Shown here: in pieces, positions 49,285-61,531 of the stretch
Numbering within the stretch: the stretch's first letter is position 1
How the letters are laid out: each line of letters begins with the position of its first letter
Assembly: GCF_963675165.1 (NCBI RefSeq)
Contig: NC_087377.1
Span: 13,512,198-13,576,197, forward strand
DNA length: 64,000 nucleotides
Reading direction: 5' to 3'
Origin: Halichondria panicea
Taxonomy: Eukaryota; Porifera; Demospongiae; Suberitida; Halichondriidae
Program-made: the position numbers and the translations under genes
The notes under the pieces: generated by a model
Seen by the model: the letters and a program-made list of their open reading frames with translations, nothing else
Databases searched by the model: none
Told to the model about the DNA's origin: nothing

Positions 49285-49677
49285 CAGTGGAACCTCCATT
49301 AACGACCACCTCCGAAGAGCAACCACACGCTATATAATGACCAAGAGCTCAGGTCCGGATTGAAACTACAATGACTTCAATGTAAAGCAACCTCTCAGGA
49401 GCGACCACTTTTCTACTCCGCGTATATAACGAGCAGTTTTCTAGTCTCTGATCAGCTTTAGTAATGGAAAATAACCTCCCAGAACGGACAGCCACACTCA
49501 GCTATATAGACTCATCTATCTATAGGTGCGCTTGAGCATATCTGCAAAATTATATATAGTCATTAGATTCGAGGTAAGGTCGTTTTTAAGCCGCGGTTAT
49601 TCCCGAAATATAGCCATCTCGCTATTCCGGCCAAGCTGCATGGTCCCAAGGGTGACCGGATTAACAAGAGTCTACTG
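49285..49677. mobile_element. Pogo/Tc1-like non-autonomous element
   Basis: Starts cagtggaacctccattaacg after a TA and ends aacaagagtctactg, whose complement starts cagtagactcttgttaatcc. The right 115 bp match the repeat at 61-180. The two ends differ enough that this may be two abutting fragments rather than one element. Confidence 0.55.
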
Positions 49678-51284
49678 AACCAATGAAATACTGCGTTCTC
49701 TCTGATAATGATTTGTGTTGACTATAATAGTTATGTTAGCAACACAATAAGTGCTTAGATTCAGACAGCGTGGTTGACAGCTTATAATTATTAGCCTCGA
49801 TCCCATGCCGCACTATCTATAAGGCCTGTGAAGGAGGCTATCATCATAGATAATAGAAATTTCCTATTATAATTATGCCCTATTATATCTATGATTCCAT
49901 GCATACATAAATACTCCATTGTATAGTACGAGAGGAGACCGCATAGAATAATTTTATTATGTGTGTGTCTGAGTTGGCATGTGCTGCCACACCGGCGTCA
50001 ATTAGCTGCCGCCATTTGTCTAGTATATGTTAATTATAATAAAGTCTTCAATTAACATGGGAGAGGCAGTGCCATTACTTTATAAGGAACGAGTGTTTAT
50101 GCTGTCAATAGCATTATCTCTGACAGACGTGAGAGCATGTGTGTGTTGATGAAGTAAGGCATAATTATAATTATACGTATTTCAACCCCCTCCCAAAGCA
50201 ATGTGATTTGCTCGGCTAACACTGATTCGATTGATGTCAGCCGAGTTCAGAGTGGTGCCGAGTGTTGTACTACTGGTGGGGGAGTGGCTTTCATAGACAT
50301 TGCAGAAAGATGTTTCCGATTAAGTGACTTGACTCTTTAAATACTCCACTTAACTACTCCATAATAGTTTCATAGACAAAACACATTATGTTTACTGCAT
50401 ATGGTTGCTAAGGTTTTAAAGTTGTGGTAACTAAAATTAATGTGATACTCAGGGATATGCCCACTGGTCTGTGTTGGTCCATACTAACCAACTCTCAGCA
50501 GCCACTGTTGGCTTGCATCAGAATCTTTTTTCCAATTCTTTTACTCATAGACAAGAACGTTCTTTGAGAGACTATGATTATCGTTATGATCCAAGATGCT
50601 TATAATCGAACTATGTGTATATAAGGCGTATAATTGCGAACGGCGACTTTCACTCCAATATACCCCCACCCGCGGCCTCAAATTGAGGCTTACACATGTG
50701 GCTATGATAATTGGAATAATAGGCAGAACCATGAGCATGCATGCCATAAACAATATTTTTTAAAATTGGTCAATGCATAATTATATGCATGCATGCCTAA
50801 TAACTATGCTGTCCCTATAGGAACATGTGAGTTATAGCCAGTAACAACCCTTATAGAATTATAATGAATGGCATTTTCTTGAACTCCATCCAACATTATA
50901 TAGTATACAATAATTATATAATTATATACATATATATAATATAATAATTTTTATATACAATTAGTACAACCAGTAGGTTGTACATAGGATTGACAGTGCA
51001 GTTGTGTGTGTTTTCAATTATTGCACAAATTTTGACTCGTGTTTAGACTGCTCTATTTCTGCAGGGAAAGGCCACAGCAAGAAATGGACTGGATAGATAG
51101 CTTAGTTAGCCTTTTATCTGTATAAATGTGTGAAATTATAGTCTATGAATATTCTCATGCATTACTATTGATATTTGAAAAATTGCACTATTTTCATATT
51201 TCACCGCGTTTCGTCTGACTGACTAAGTAAGTTAGTAAGTAAGTAAGTAACATTCTTGAAAAGCATTTCCTCCTTGTACAGACA
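49678..51284. other. Intergenic DNA
   Basis: A lone tagcctcgatcccatgccg at 49793 is an orphan end of the TAGCCTCG family. Short TA-rich runs lie at 50890-50960. No gene is supported. Confidence 0.45.
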
Positions 51285-52436
51285 TATTCAGAAGATTCTA
51301 GATACAGCCTCTAGTCGACTACAAACCGGAGCATGGGCGTTTTTCTCAGAATTGTGTCCGCTTCCAAGACGCAGGTGACTTCTCATGCTTCACTTCTCTT
51401 GCCTACGCAATTCCGCCATCTTTAAATGACTGCCACAGCAACGCATGGCAACTTATGAGGTGGGCGTGGCTGTGACATCGATAAACACAAAACCTCCTTT
51501 CTTCAGCTCAGCTCTCCATTCTCTCACTTCGACTTCAGGTATGCTATTTATGCTAGACGTATGCACTGACTGGATCTACCATAGGCCTCCATGCTTTTGC
51601 ACTTGGAAGTACATCTACAGTATAAACATGGCTGCCATTATTTTTATCATAGATAAATTACTGAATAAAATACTGAATGATGTTTATTCCAGTCCTGTCT
51701 TCTCTTCTTGAACTTCTTTCTCTTGCTTCTTGATGTTCCTCATAGGTATTTCACTTTCATTATTGAGAAAAGAAGGCCGGTGAAGGAGGCTAACTCCTCA
51801 ATTCCCTGAGTGAAGTGCGGCCTGGGATCGAGACTATTGAGGAGTATAATATAATTCTGTCCAACGACCACTTATATATTATCTTCAACAAGATTACAGG
51901 ACGATGACAAATTAATCAACGTCATATTAATTTATCTTATCATTAATGTACTACTGTATTGAAAAAGAAAGGGAATCAAAACTAAAAAACATTTGCAATG
52001 TGAACGTTGCTAGGATTGCCAGGAAAAGAAAAGCGCGAAAAAGCGAAGAAACAAGAAATTCGGCGAGTGCATAACTCCAATCCGTTACAACGTCATGAAC
52101 ATGTACAGTCAAGTGGCCTACTGTTGATAAGGAATTTAGAATCAAAATACAGGTTGGGCACAGTCATTGCACTAAATAAGAATTCACCTTTGGACAGTGA
52201 AACTAAATAATAATTATTATTACTTGCAACTGATGTGAAAGGATTGGCCAGGAAAAGTACCAAAACAAGTATAATTATATATAGCTTAAATTTCTTGAAA
52301 CAGTACATGTGAATGACGTTGTAACAGATTGGAGTTATGCACTCGCCGAATTTCTTGTTTCTTCGCTTTTTCGCGCTTTTCTTTTCCTGGCAATCCTAGC
52401 AACGTTCACATTGCAAATGTTTTTTAGTTTTGATAT
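51285..52436. repeat. Other half of the 1.14-kb inverted duplication
   Basis: Inverted match to 10537-11680, including the foldback element (here about 51974-52436). Small indels separate the copies, for example a 6-bp insertion near 51530. Confidence 0.8.
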
Positions 52437-52565
52437 TATATAGTGGGTGTACTCCAAAACTACATTAATTCGGATTTCCTGTATAATTATAGTGACACCC
52501 ACTATTAGAATCTAAGTGAGGTGTTTACGTGCCAGAATCGTCCTAAATATCTCCCCTACACTCAC

Positions 52566-52595
52566 CATGTACAGTCTCAGACAATCCTTCTTCAC
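52566..52595 (-). pseudogene. Inverted HEAT-gene mini-exon
   Basis: On the minus strand, gcag then GTGAAGAAGGATTGTCTGAG through a GTGAGT donor encodes VKKDCLRLYM, matching the VNKDCLKPYR exon at 22230-22268 but nine bases shorter. Confidence 0.6.
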
Positions 52596-52598
52596 CTG

Positions 52599-53168
<570 letters not shown>

Positions 53169-53323
53169 TGTTTGGAGGGGGATATTGCTGAGCTGTTTAA
53201 GGTGTAAACATAAGTATAATAATGTGCTACTACTAAAGAAGTAGCCATGACGGAGTTTAGGGGATTATATGTAAAGCTCCAGTAGGTTACACAGGCACCA
53301 TTATCACATGACCACCCACCCAC

Positions 53324-53727
53324 CTTAGTGCCCAGCTCTGCAGTACAGATGCAGGCTACATTCCTCTCTCTCACTGCATGGTTGGCCGCCTGGCTCTGGG
53401 AGATGTAGAAGTCCACCTGCACACACACATAAATTATACACACATCAACATCACAACAACATTGAGTAATAATAGGATAACGTAAAATGTATTTTAAAAT
53501 AGTCCACATATTTTTGCACAAGATCGTTAGTCTAAGCACACCGTCCATAAGCATCTTTTTAGGCACTCAAGTAACAATCTAACACTTTACAAAAGATTGC
53601 AAAAATCCCATCACTCACTCACCACTTTGTGGATGTGCTGCTCTACCAGCTGCACTCTCCTGGTCTGTGTGACCACCCTCCAGGTCTTAAGAGTAGAGCC
53701 TCACACCATTAGTCCCATGCATAGTAC
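53324..53727 (-). pseudogene. Inverted HEAT exon copies
   Basis: Minus-strand exon 53727-53623 is the VRLYSQ exon with an in-frame TAA (ctcttaagacc). Exon 53416-53324 is the VDFYISQ exon, 93 nt, with a 6-nt insertion (VRERNVAC in place of VREAAC). Splice sites are mostly kept. The block follows the same order as the plus-strand copies and is therefore an inverted duplicate. Confidence 0.7.
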
Positions 53728-54182
53728 CTGAGGGAGAGGGAGAGATAGTGAAATACAGTGGAACAAACAAAGGACGTTAACAAAGAACCTTGAGAAAAGG
53801 GACACTGTAATAATAACTTCCGTCCTCGAACTTTCCTCCAAAAACTATATAATTATAACCTCCGAAAAAAATAAACCTCTCTATCATATTAAGTGCCTTA
53901 AATCAATAACAATAGTACAGTATGTAAAATGGTAAGCATCAGTCAACTAATAAACATATCCTGCATGTAGTAGAGTGCATGGGTAGATTTGGTAAAGACT
54001 TCAGATTGAATAAGCAATAAACACTCTGATCCCACCACATTAAGTGATATAATTATAGTTTTGGAAAAGGTCACACAACCTACAACCATTACATAATTAT
54101 TTACTTACTGTATATAGGTGACTGCTTTTATATATAGCACTGCTACATGTATACAATTCATACTGATCGCATATATGCTCAC
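53728..54182. other. Inverted HEAT intron with transposon-free junction
   Basis: Read on the minus strand, ggacggaag is followed at once by ttattattacagtgtccctt near 53811-53825. These are the left and right flanks of the 33725-40478 transposon brought together. Confidence 0.75.
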
Positions 54183-54365
54183 CTGCAATCTCATAGTTGC
54201 ATGGTCATATGAGCTCTTTTACCACTTGCTCTTCTCTGATCTTACTGAGATGATCGGCCAGCTCACTCTATGTTGGTCGTCCAGAGCAACTGCATGTTCA
54301 TCCATTAGTTAATCACTTCCGTCAAGTAACCAGCATTGTCATTGCGACACGTACAAATCTTCAAT
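54183..54365 (-). pseudogene. Inverted second death-domain exon, broken
   Basis: Minus-strand sequence matches the exon at 41319-41490 and gene B exon 9. The acceptor AG is lost (cactattgaag in place of actagattgaag), AACTAATGG gives a stop, and small insertions disturb the frame. Confidence 0.75.
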
Positions 54366-55249
54366 AGTGGGGAAATGTGATAATAATTGAGCAGGTAATA
54401 TATGATTATTGTCAGAAGCTTATTCTCAAGAGCTATATAAGAGCCAATTAGACAAAGGCTAACATCTGTATGCTACACAGAAAATAGCCCTAGCTCTGTC
54501 GACATGGATGCATGGTTAGCTTTTGTCTTCACACACTGCTTTGTAAACGTACTTTGATACGTTTGCACAGAGAGAGAAGGCTCACAAAATTAGGCTGAAA
54601 CTGGAGTATAGCAAAGACCGCAGTAATTATATGCTAGATGTTCAGGCTGTAAGCAGGATAATTATGAGTATAATTGTGTTGTGTCAGTGATGAATAAGCT
54701 AGCAGAGTATACTACTTTTCGTATATTACATGAACCATGCATATAAGTACTTCATTAAGTTGACAATTAATATAATATAGGTGAGGTGAACGAGTTAAAA
54801 CCACGCCCACATACTATTTTTCTCCTTGCACATTAATTTTTATGTACAACTTTTGCTGGGTCACTGCATGTTATTTACTAATAGGTGACTATTGTAAGTA
54901 AAAAGAGTTCATAGTCTGGTCAAGGCAAAACTAGCATGCATGCATTTGCTACCTGATAGAATTATAGGGTTAATTGGGATTAGCATGCAACAGTATTATA
55001 TATATAGTTATGCATGTAGACTACTAGATTTTGATGATGACCTGATGTCTAGAGTATATGATATAGAGAGAGTATCGGACGTAGGCATATACTGTACATC
55101 ATGCAGGTGTATGCGGAGAGTAACGTGACTTCCTGTATCTGTCACAAGCTTGGAATTTGCACACTGACCAATCCAAGCGTGGGTGATGTAATCTATCAAC
55201 CCATCCATTGATCCAAGTGTGGGTGATGTAATCTACTTTCTTGATAGAT
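54366..55249. other. Intergenic DNA related to HEAT introns
   Basis: A stretch at about 55070-55230 (gtaggcatatactg, gtatgcggagagtaa, aagtgtgggtgatg) matches the intron at 20075-20175. No exon is supported. Confidence 0.45.
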
Positions 55250-55491
55250 TACCGTATAGCGGGAAATTTTCGCGGGTGCAAATTTTCGCTATTTGGCTCC
55301 CAGAGCCCTCAGCAGAAATTTTCGCGGTTTTAATTTTCGTGTCAATGCCAATAAACCACACCCACCAATAGGTTTTGCACCTGCGTATACCGGTGCGTGG
55401 GAGTTTATCCCAGTTTTAATTTTCGCGTTGACTACTCTGCCCTCGAAAAACGCGAAAATTTGCACCCCACGAAAATTTCCCGCTATACGGT
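55250..55491. mobile_element. MITE, TACCGTATAGCG family
   Basis: Near-perfect inverted ends taccgtatagcgggaaattt and its complement ending ctatacggta enclose about 240 bp. It is the cleanest copy of this family in the window. Confidence 0.82.
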
Positions 55492-56852
55492 ATACAAAAA
55501 TCACTGCCATCTGATGCACCAGTTTGCCTAAAGAAACGGTTGTATACACATCACTAGTGAAATCCTACATCACAGTAGAAAAGGTACAATAGAAAGCGAC
55601 ATAATTATTATTCTGAATAACTATACTCACTTGATATCATCTTCGCCTATCCTCACACATAATTATACCGAGCATTCTTGTCCAGCAAAAGAATATGTAA
55701 CTTTTTGCTAATATTAATTTTATGAGAGCACAAAATTATAATGTATTGGCTAAAAATGCAAGACATAACCGCTTACATGACCCGAACGAACGTACAAAGT
55801 AACATATCTTTCTCTTTATATAATTATACAGCTACATGTGCCGGTTTGGATATCAAACTTATATAGGGGTTGAAAATTATGTTGGTATAATTATAATGGT
55901 AACAATAATAGGCAGGTTTAGGTCAGAATCACATTAATTTTCATAATAATAATTTTATTATAGGCCTGATGGACTGAAGTTACTGATGGTTAATTATCTC
56001 GTTGCATAGTGTTAATAGATCGATAGAGTCCTGTGGGCTGTGGCCATTATTTATAGCTTGAGGTTGTACGACTGACATGAGGTCTATAGTTATGTTGTGC
56101 TTTGGAGGAATGTAATTATAGGAAATTTGAGGAATAGCTTAAAGGTTATATATACCGTAAACTGTTTGCTCATAAATTAATATTCACAACTTATATATAA
56201 TATAAATACCATGACTGTCATGTGTGCCTTTGCCACCCCTGTACCTAAGCTATTTCTACGACCCTGCATGCAATGCATGAACAACTGACGTTGTTGTAAC
56301 ATTATAGTCCATCATGCAAAGAAGCAGGAAACTCATGAAATCAATACATTTGGAGCCATCTTAGTAGCAGCTGTTGTATAATTATGGAGCTATTTTGTAT
56401 TCAACCAAAACTACAAAGAAGCATGGGTAAAAAGATTATGAGCTTGTAAGCTGCATATCCTATACATGATCTGAGGCTAAAAGAATGCACATCGGCAATG
56501 AATTTCCTGGTGACGAGGCAATTCATTGCCTATACAATCAAAATTAGTGTAGGCAATAAATTGCCTGGAAGTTTGAACATTCCTGGTTATTGTATGGTGG
56601 CCTTAAAGTGTAGATACTGGTTGGCACTGCTATATATGAGTTTCCCGTGATTATGCCTGCATGCATACAATAAGTAAAAATTAATATTCAGCATGATATC
56701 ATGTGTGTATATTAGCAATAAGTTTTAATTAGTAGCTTTATATTTATGTTATATATAGCTTTGACACGTACATGTTGAGGCATCAGCACCCGCAGGCAGT
56801 GCTTTCATTACAAAAGTTCTCAGCAAATATTTAATCTTTTATTCCTTCACAA
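55492..56852. other. Intergenic DNA, nothing recognised
   Basis: AT-rich with no supported exon, RNA gene or element ends. Confidence 0.4.
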
Positions 56853-56854
56853 TC

Positions 56855-58060
56855 ACTTCAACTGATGTATTTCCATGAGCTGAAGTCCAATATTAGCATG
56901 TATGCTGGGATTATAGAAGCACATTCGTAGCTCAATGAATGTCATCAGTAGTTGGAGTTGATAGAGTTTTCGTAAACCACGGAGGATTGTTGTTATTGTA
57001 ACATGTGTTGAGGCTAGATTGACCATCCCACAACGCATTATCGGGATGAAAACGAAACGGGTTTACATTATAGTTATTAGATGTGGCCACACTATCACAA
57101 AAGTAGTCATTTCCGAGTAAACCACGGAGGATTGTTGTTATTGTAACATGTGTTGAGGCTAGATTGACCATCCCACAACGCATTATCGGGATGAAAACGA
57201 AACGGGTTTACATTATAGTTATTAGATGTGGCCACACTATCACAAAAGTAGTCATTTCCGACAAATGGAGGAGAACCAAAAGTGTTCCCCTCATCACAAG
57301 GACAGCGCACGTGAGCGTCAGTATCACCACTGGTTCCATTAAAATAACCACTAGTAAACGTCCAGATATGTGTGCGTGGAGATTGTCCATGCGTGACACT
57401 GAGTCCATCGACATATGCAACATTGATAGTATTCCTACCTGCAGAATGGTATCCAGCGAATGCGTAGTTGTGTCCAAACCGATAACCTATTGCTCTCCCA
57501 CATACTTGCCTGTATTGGACACCACCCACTGGAAACATGACAGATGAGCAAAGACCAGCAGACAATTGTGTACGACCACATGATCTTATCAAATAGTCTG
57601 TCAGTTGAAGTCCTTGAGGGCATTGTTGGTTGGGATTGGTCATATTAATGTAGGCCACTCTCGCCCATCCTGGTCCACCGCAAGTGTCAGAAGCACTTGG
57701 TGGGTCTGTGGTCATTGCTGTTGGTTTGCTGGTAGCAGCAGTTGTTGCTTCGATGGTTGATGTGTCTGCTGTTGGCATGCTGGTAGTTGGCATCGATGCA
57801 CTTGCATTTCCTTCAGCATCTGTACTGTCTAGTTAAGAGAGACAGATTATTGTAGTGACATGCATGCATGGATAGCACACACACTCTTTGAACTTTTTAC
57901 TGTGAGCATAATTGTTACTTACTTACCCTGTAATCTGTCAGCAATAGTTTCCAGTGCTTTACGAATGTGTTCCAGCTCTGATAGATATTCGAGTGATTCT
58001 CTAATCTTTGTCAGCTCTGTCTCGGTTCCATGGCACTGGAGCAGGTTTGGCTCCTAACAC
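56855..58060 (-). pseudogene. Secreted conserved-domain gene, broken by tandem duplication
   Basis: A coiled-coil exon (about 58060-57928 on the minus strand; TELTKIRESLEYLSELEHIR) splices to an exon starting near 57830 with a threonine-rich linker. It then encodes a cysteine-containing domain with GPGWARVAYINMT, CPQGLQLTDYLIRSCGR, YRQVCGRAIGYRFG, NVAYVDGLSVTHG, RTHIWTF and FVGNDYFCDS. This domain type occurs in secreted proteins of sponges and cnidarians; its function is unknown to me. The end is broken: bases 56972-57116 and 57117-57261 are a perfect 145-bp tandem duplication (145 is not a multiple of three). A second 4-bp ATTC duplication lies where TDDIELRMC is expected (near 56938). Without them the frame would continue to about 56855. 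Confidence 0.78.
56972..57261. repeat. Perfect 145-bp tandem duplication
   Basis: The unit starts gtaaaccacggaggattgtt and ends gtcatttccga; the second copy follows immediately and I see no difference between them. It lies in coding sequence and shifts the frame. Confidence 0.95.
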
Positions 58061-58146
58061 AGCAGGTGCTCGGTTGGTTCCAGGCTGACCCCAGACCAAG
58101 GAGGCAGCAAAATATTAGGAGTACAAAAGACATAGCTAGTATAATT

Positions 58147-58795
58147 ATAGTCTCCACGGGAATAATTGAGTAGTGTCGTAAGTGTGGTGATAATCAGTCG
58201 GATACAGTTTGCTGTAGCTGTGCAATTTATAGACTTAATTTGCACTTTGAAACACTCACATGTAACATGATACGTAGAGGTAATACACATGCAGGACAAT
58301 TCAAATTAAGATTTTTATGTTTGTATAAAGTCTCCATGGGAATAGGTGAGTAGTGTCATACGTGTGGTGATAATCAGTCGGATACGGTTTGCTGTCAGGG
58401 GCGGATCCAAGATTCTTAATAGGGGGAGCAAAAATATTTTACTAAAAAAAAGGTTGTCTGTTTTTCAAGCACAATGTGTTTCCTGCATGACTCATCAATA
58501 ATTGTTCATGCTCAGTAATAAACTGGGTGTGGCCTGTGGCCATGATAATGTGACCGTATCTACGTGCTATCCAGTGCATGCAGTGAGTTGATAGCTAGCT
58601 CTAGATTCTATTTTTCAGGCTTGTCATCAAGGCCAGGGGGGTGCTCAAGCCCGCAAAGCTCCCCACTGGATCCGCCACTGGCTGTAGCTGTGCAATTTAT
58701 AGACTTAATTTGCACTTTGAAACACCAACACGTATAACATGACACGTAGAGGTAATAAATACACATGCAGGACAATTCAAATTAAGATTTCTGTG
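58147..58795. repeat. Tandem duplication with a MITE in the second copy
   Basis: About 165 bp from gtctccacgggaata (58152) are repeated from gtctccatgggaata (58330). The second copy is interrupted after tttgctgt by an inserted element and then continues gctgtagctgtgcaa. Confidence 0.85.
58396..58680. mobile_element. MITE with CAGNGGCGGATCCA ends
   Basis: Left end caggggcggatccaagattc; right end ccccactggatccgccactg. The pentamer gctgt flanks it on both sides (58391-58395 and 58681-58685). The first member of the tandem duplication shows the unfilled site (tttgctgtagctg). Terminal sequence is hAT-like, but a 5-bp duplication is unusual for hAT. Confidence 0.8.
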
Positions 58796-58935
58796 TCTGT
58801 CTACACTAGACAATTAAAGATTTCCCTGCATGTTTGTAAAAGCTAGTGACATTTACGAAAAAATGAAAGAAATTCTGAGAATGTTTTGTGAGCATTGTAT
58901 GGTTATTTTGCAACAATAAAATAGTACTGAACAGT

Positions 58936-59005
58936 CTACACACACACACACACGCACACACGTGCACACACACACGTGCAGACACGCACACACACACACA
59001 CACTA
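58936..59005. repeat. CA microsatellite
   Basis: Imperfect CA/CG tract of about 70 bp; open frames across it are repeat artefacts. Confidence 0.9.
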
Positions 59006-59082
59006 CCGTATACCTCGCTTGCGCATGTGCACCGAGGCCTAATAACTTTTACAGCAACAGTATATTCAAGACAATTCACTCA

Positions 59083-59575
59083 CCTAGGTTAGCACAGAGG
59101 CTCAGGGTCATATCTCCTCCAGTAGTTGGTACAGTACAACAGTAGGACCCGGTTGGAGTGAGCTAAGGATTGGTCACTCTGTAGTTTAGTCTAATGATCT
59201 GAAAACCAATATTCCTAGAACTGCTGTCCTGGTTCACCATCATTGTTCAGTATCATACTCCCACCATGCGCAGGATATCTCCACTGTCCTAATGGTCCAT
59301 TACCATTGTTGTCAGCACCACTTCTACAGAATGTAGTGACGTCAGTGCGAACAGTGAGAGAAGGGAGACCACCAATGATTATGTATCTCTCTCCAATGTC
59401 AGTGATGAAGATCTCAGAATTGTTAGTCTAGTATGTTAGGACCATATCCCATGCAGAGTCAGGTAGACTGTTCAGTGATTTATAGCTTCTACCACAGGAT
59501 TACATTGCTGTCCCAAGCAGGTGGACACAACACACAGTAGCAGAAGCTGAATGAACAACACCCTGAGCAACCTTT
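59083..59575 (-). pseudogene. Decayed signal-peptide and Ig-like exons
   Basis: On the minus strand from about 59555: LLLLCVVSTCLGQQCNPVV looks like a secretion signal and start. Around 59432-59225 reads SEIFITDIGERYIIIGGLPS and VTTFCRSGADN. Near 59155-59090 reads TGSYCCTVPTTGG and LSLCANL before a GTGAGT. These fit an Ig-like domain (CxS ... YCC), but stops (TAG at about 59216 and 59160) and a frame change interrupt it. Position and strand suggest it was the 5' part of the same gene as the 56855-58060 exons. Confidence 0.65.
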
Positions 59576-60750
59576 ATATCTGTTTGGAAGTTGTTTCATT
59601 AATGATCCTTACCCACCCAGAGCTGGGGCCAGACCCTTCTCAGGGGGGGAGGGGGAAGAGCTCTCTTGATTTTGCCCCCGAGCTATTAGGTCTGGCCCCC
59701 AGACCAGCCCAGAGCACGCAGCAAAATTTTGGTCCACACCACTCCTCTGAGTCCTCAGAGACACCATCACTGTCCCTCACCCGCTGTCCTGCAGGTTGTG
59801 CTGTCCTGCAGGTTGTATCTCCATGCACGGCAGCTCTCCGCTGGATTGGTTTAATAGGTCGGAATTGTCCTCTTGTGACTTGTCTCATTCATGCGCATCT
59901 TCATAATCATGGCATTCTTATACACAAAACAATAGCAATAGAAATATGTTATAGTTATTGACTGGTTGACTATATTGTAATTATGGCTTATGTTTATAAG
60001 CCATAATTACAATATAGTCAACCAGTCAACCAATGCCGAGGGCGCAGAAATACAATGAACCTGCAAAAGAGAAAATGCTGAAAAAATACAACTCGGGAAT
60101 ATTTATCACAGGGAAAATATTTAAATTTCCTGCTACAGTGCTGCTACAGTGCAGCCCATAAAATCTGCACATTTCCTGAAAAATGGCAGGTGTCCTGCAA
60201 GTGTCCTGCAACCTACTTACAAAGGATAGTGCAACGTTTCCTGTATAGTTTCCTTTACTATTCCTGAAGAAGTTCAGGACATGCATAAGATTCATAAAGG
60301 AAAGTCTACAGGAAATTTTGTACTATCCTGAAAGTATAGGAAATTTAGATATTTTTCCTGTGTATTTATAAGGGACCACAATACGCTTAAATTAACAGTA
60401 TAATGCTCACTGAAGCATGTAACAATGTATGCATCGAATCCGAATTTTAGCCCAGTGACAGGAGAAGTCTTTAGAGGAGCCAGTGCTAACGTACATGCAG
60501 GCGGGAGCACGACTCACTGCATGGACATCGCTGCTAACGGTGTTTGTGGAGGTACGTACATTTTTAAATCAGAAGCTAGTGCAGTGACAGCTAGCTGGGA
60601 GTGTGAGGAAGAAGTCAGACTGCTCATTTCCTTGACGGCCAGTAGCTATTTCTGAAACTGCTGACTAGACACAATAATAAATAATAGCGCCGACTCAGCA
60701 CATTTATAGCTTCTCTGTGTCGGCGCGGCAGCTACACCGACCTTGAGCTA
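59576..60750. other. Intergenic DNA with a long perfect hairpin
   Basis: A GC-richer patch lies at 59620-59880 with no recognisable coding motif. A 33-bp-arm hairpin is at 59958-60029. No gene is supported. Confidence 0.45.
59958..60029. repeat. Perfect hairpin with 33-bp arms
   Basis: Bases 59958-59990 (ttgactggttgactatattg...) are exactly complementary to 59997-60029, with a 6-base loop tgttta. The whole unit is 72 bp. Confidence 0.95.
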
Positions 60751-61518
60751 TAGCCTCGTTCCCAGGCCTTACTTTTTCTTGCTGTTGTCACTGTTCATCC
60801 ATAAACATAAGAAAGACATAGTGAGGCAGCAAAGAAAGAAATGGGCGTACAGTTAAGAAAACGTAAGGCCTGGTTTGGGAAATCGCGTGATCCACAAGGA
60901 TTTTTATGAACGTGGGCGATATGTAGCCCACAATCGTGACGTAAGGTATTCTCCCACGCATTCCGAGTAAGACTGTACTGTACTGCACTGAGACAACCAC
61001 CAAGCTGTGCTGCAAGTCAGATCAGAGAACCAGCGTGGCCAGCTCTGGTGGCAGTAGCTACCTGCTATATGATAATGATGACTAAGCTATTCTACTATAG
61101 CATGTAGAAAGACACAAGAAAAGGTAATAGTGATAGAATCTAAACACACAATCTAGACTAGTAGATCATCTAGCTAAGCCTAAGGTATAGAGCTAGCTAT
61201 AGTGCTTGCAAACTTCCAGTTCCAAGTCCATGTCCAGCTTGCAGCAGGCAAAGTTTTACTAGTCGTAGACCTCTGCGTGGGCAGTCCAACATCTCTAGCT
61301 CAGTATGCCCACGCTCATTTTCACCCTTCTACCACCCTTCTACCCTCACGCGACTTCCCGATACAGGCTCTTCTCCTTTTTCCTAACTTTACGTCTATTT
61401 CTTTCTTTATTCCTCCAATTAATACCGTATTTTATCTCATTGAGCGAATAATACAGTATTTTATCTTATTGAACGATTGTGATAAAGAACAGAAAAAGGA
61501 GAGCCTGTGTAGAGGCTA
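60751..61518. mobile_element. Non-autonomous transposon, TAGCCTCG family, just before gene F
   Basis: Left end tagcctcgttcccaggcctt; right end agagcctgtgtagaggcta. The nonamer cttgagcta is exact at 60742-60750 and 61519-61527. Internal segments (acgcgacttcc, gtgggcgatatgtagcccac) match the element at 16374-16905. Its right target duplication ends five bases before the gene F start codon. Confidence 0.88.
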
Positions 61519-61531
61519 CTTGAGCTATGCA

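Noticed and set aside
57164..57547. Plus-strand open frame of 127 codons
   Set aside because: Opposite strand of the secreted-domain exon; the minus-strand frame carries the conserved motifs.
60425..60655. 76-codon open frame (MYASNPNFSPVTGE)
   Set aside because: No domain, no splice context, no second copy; length is within chance.
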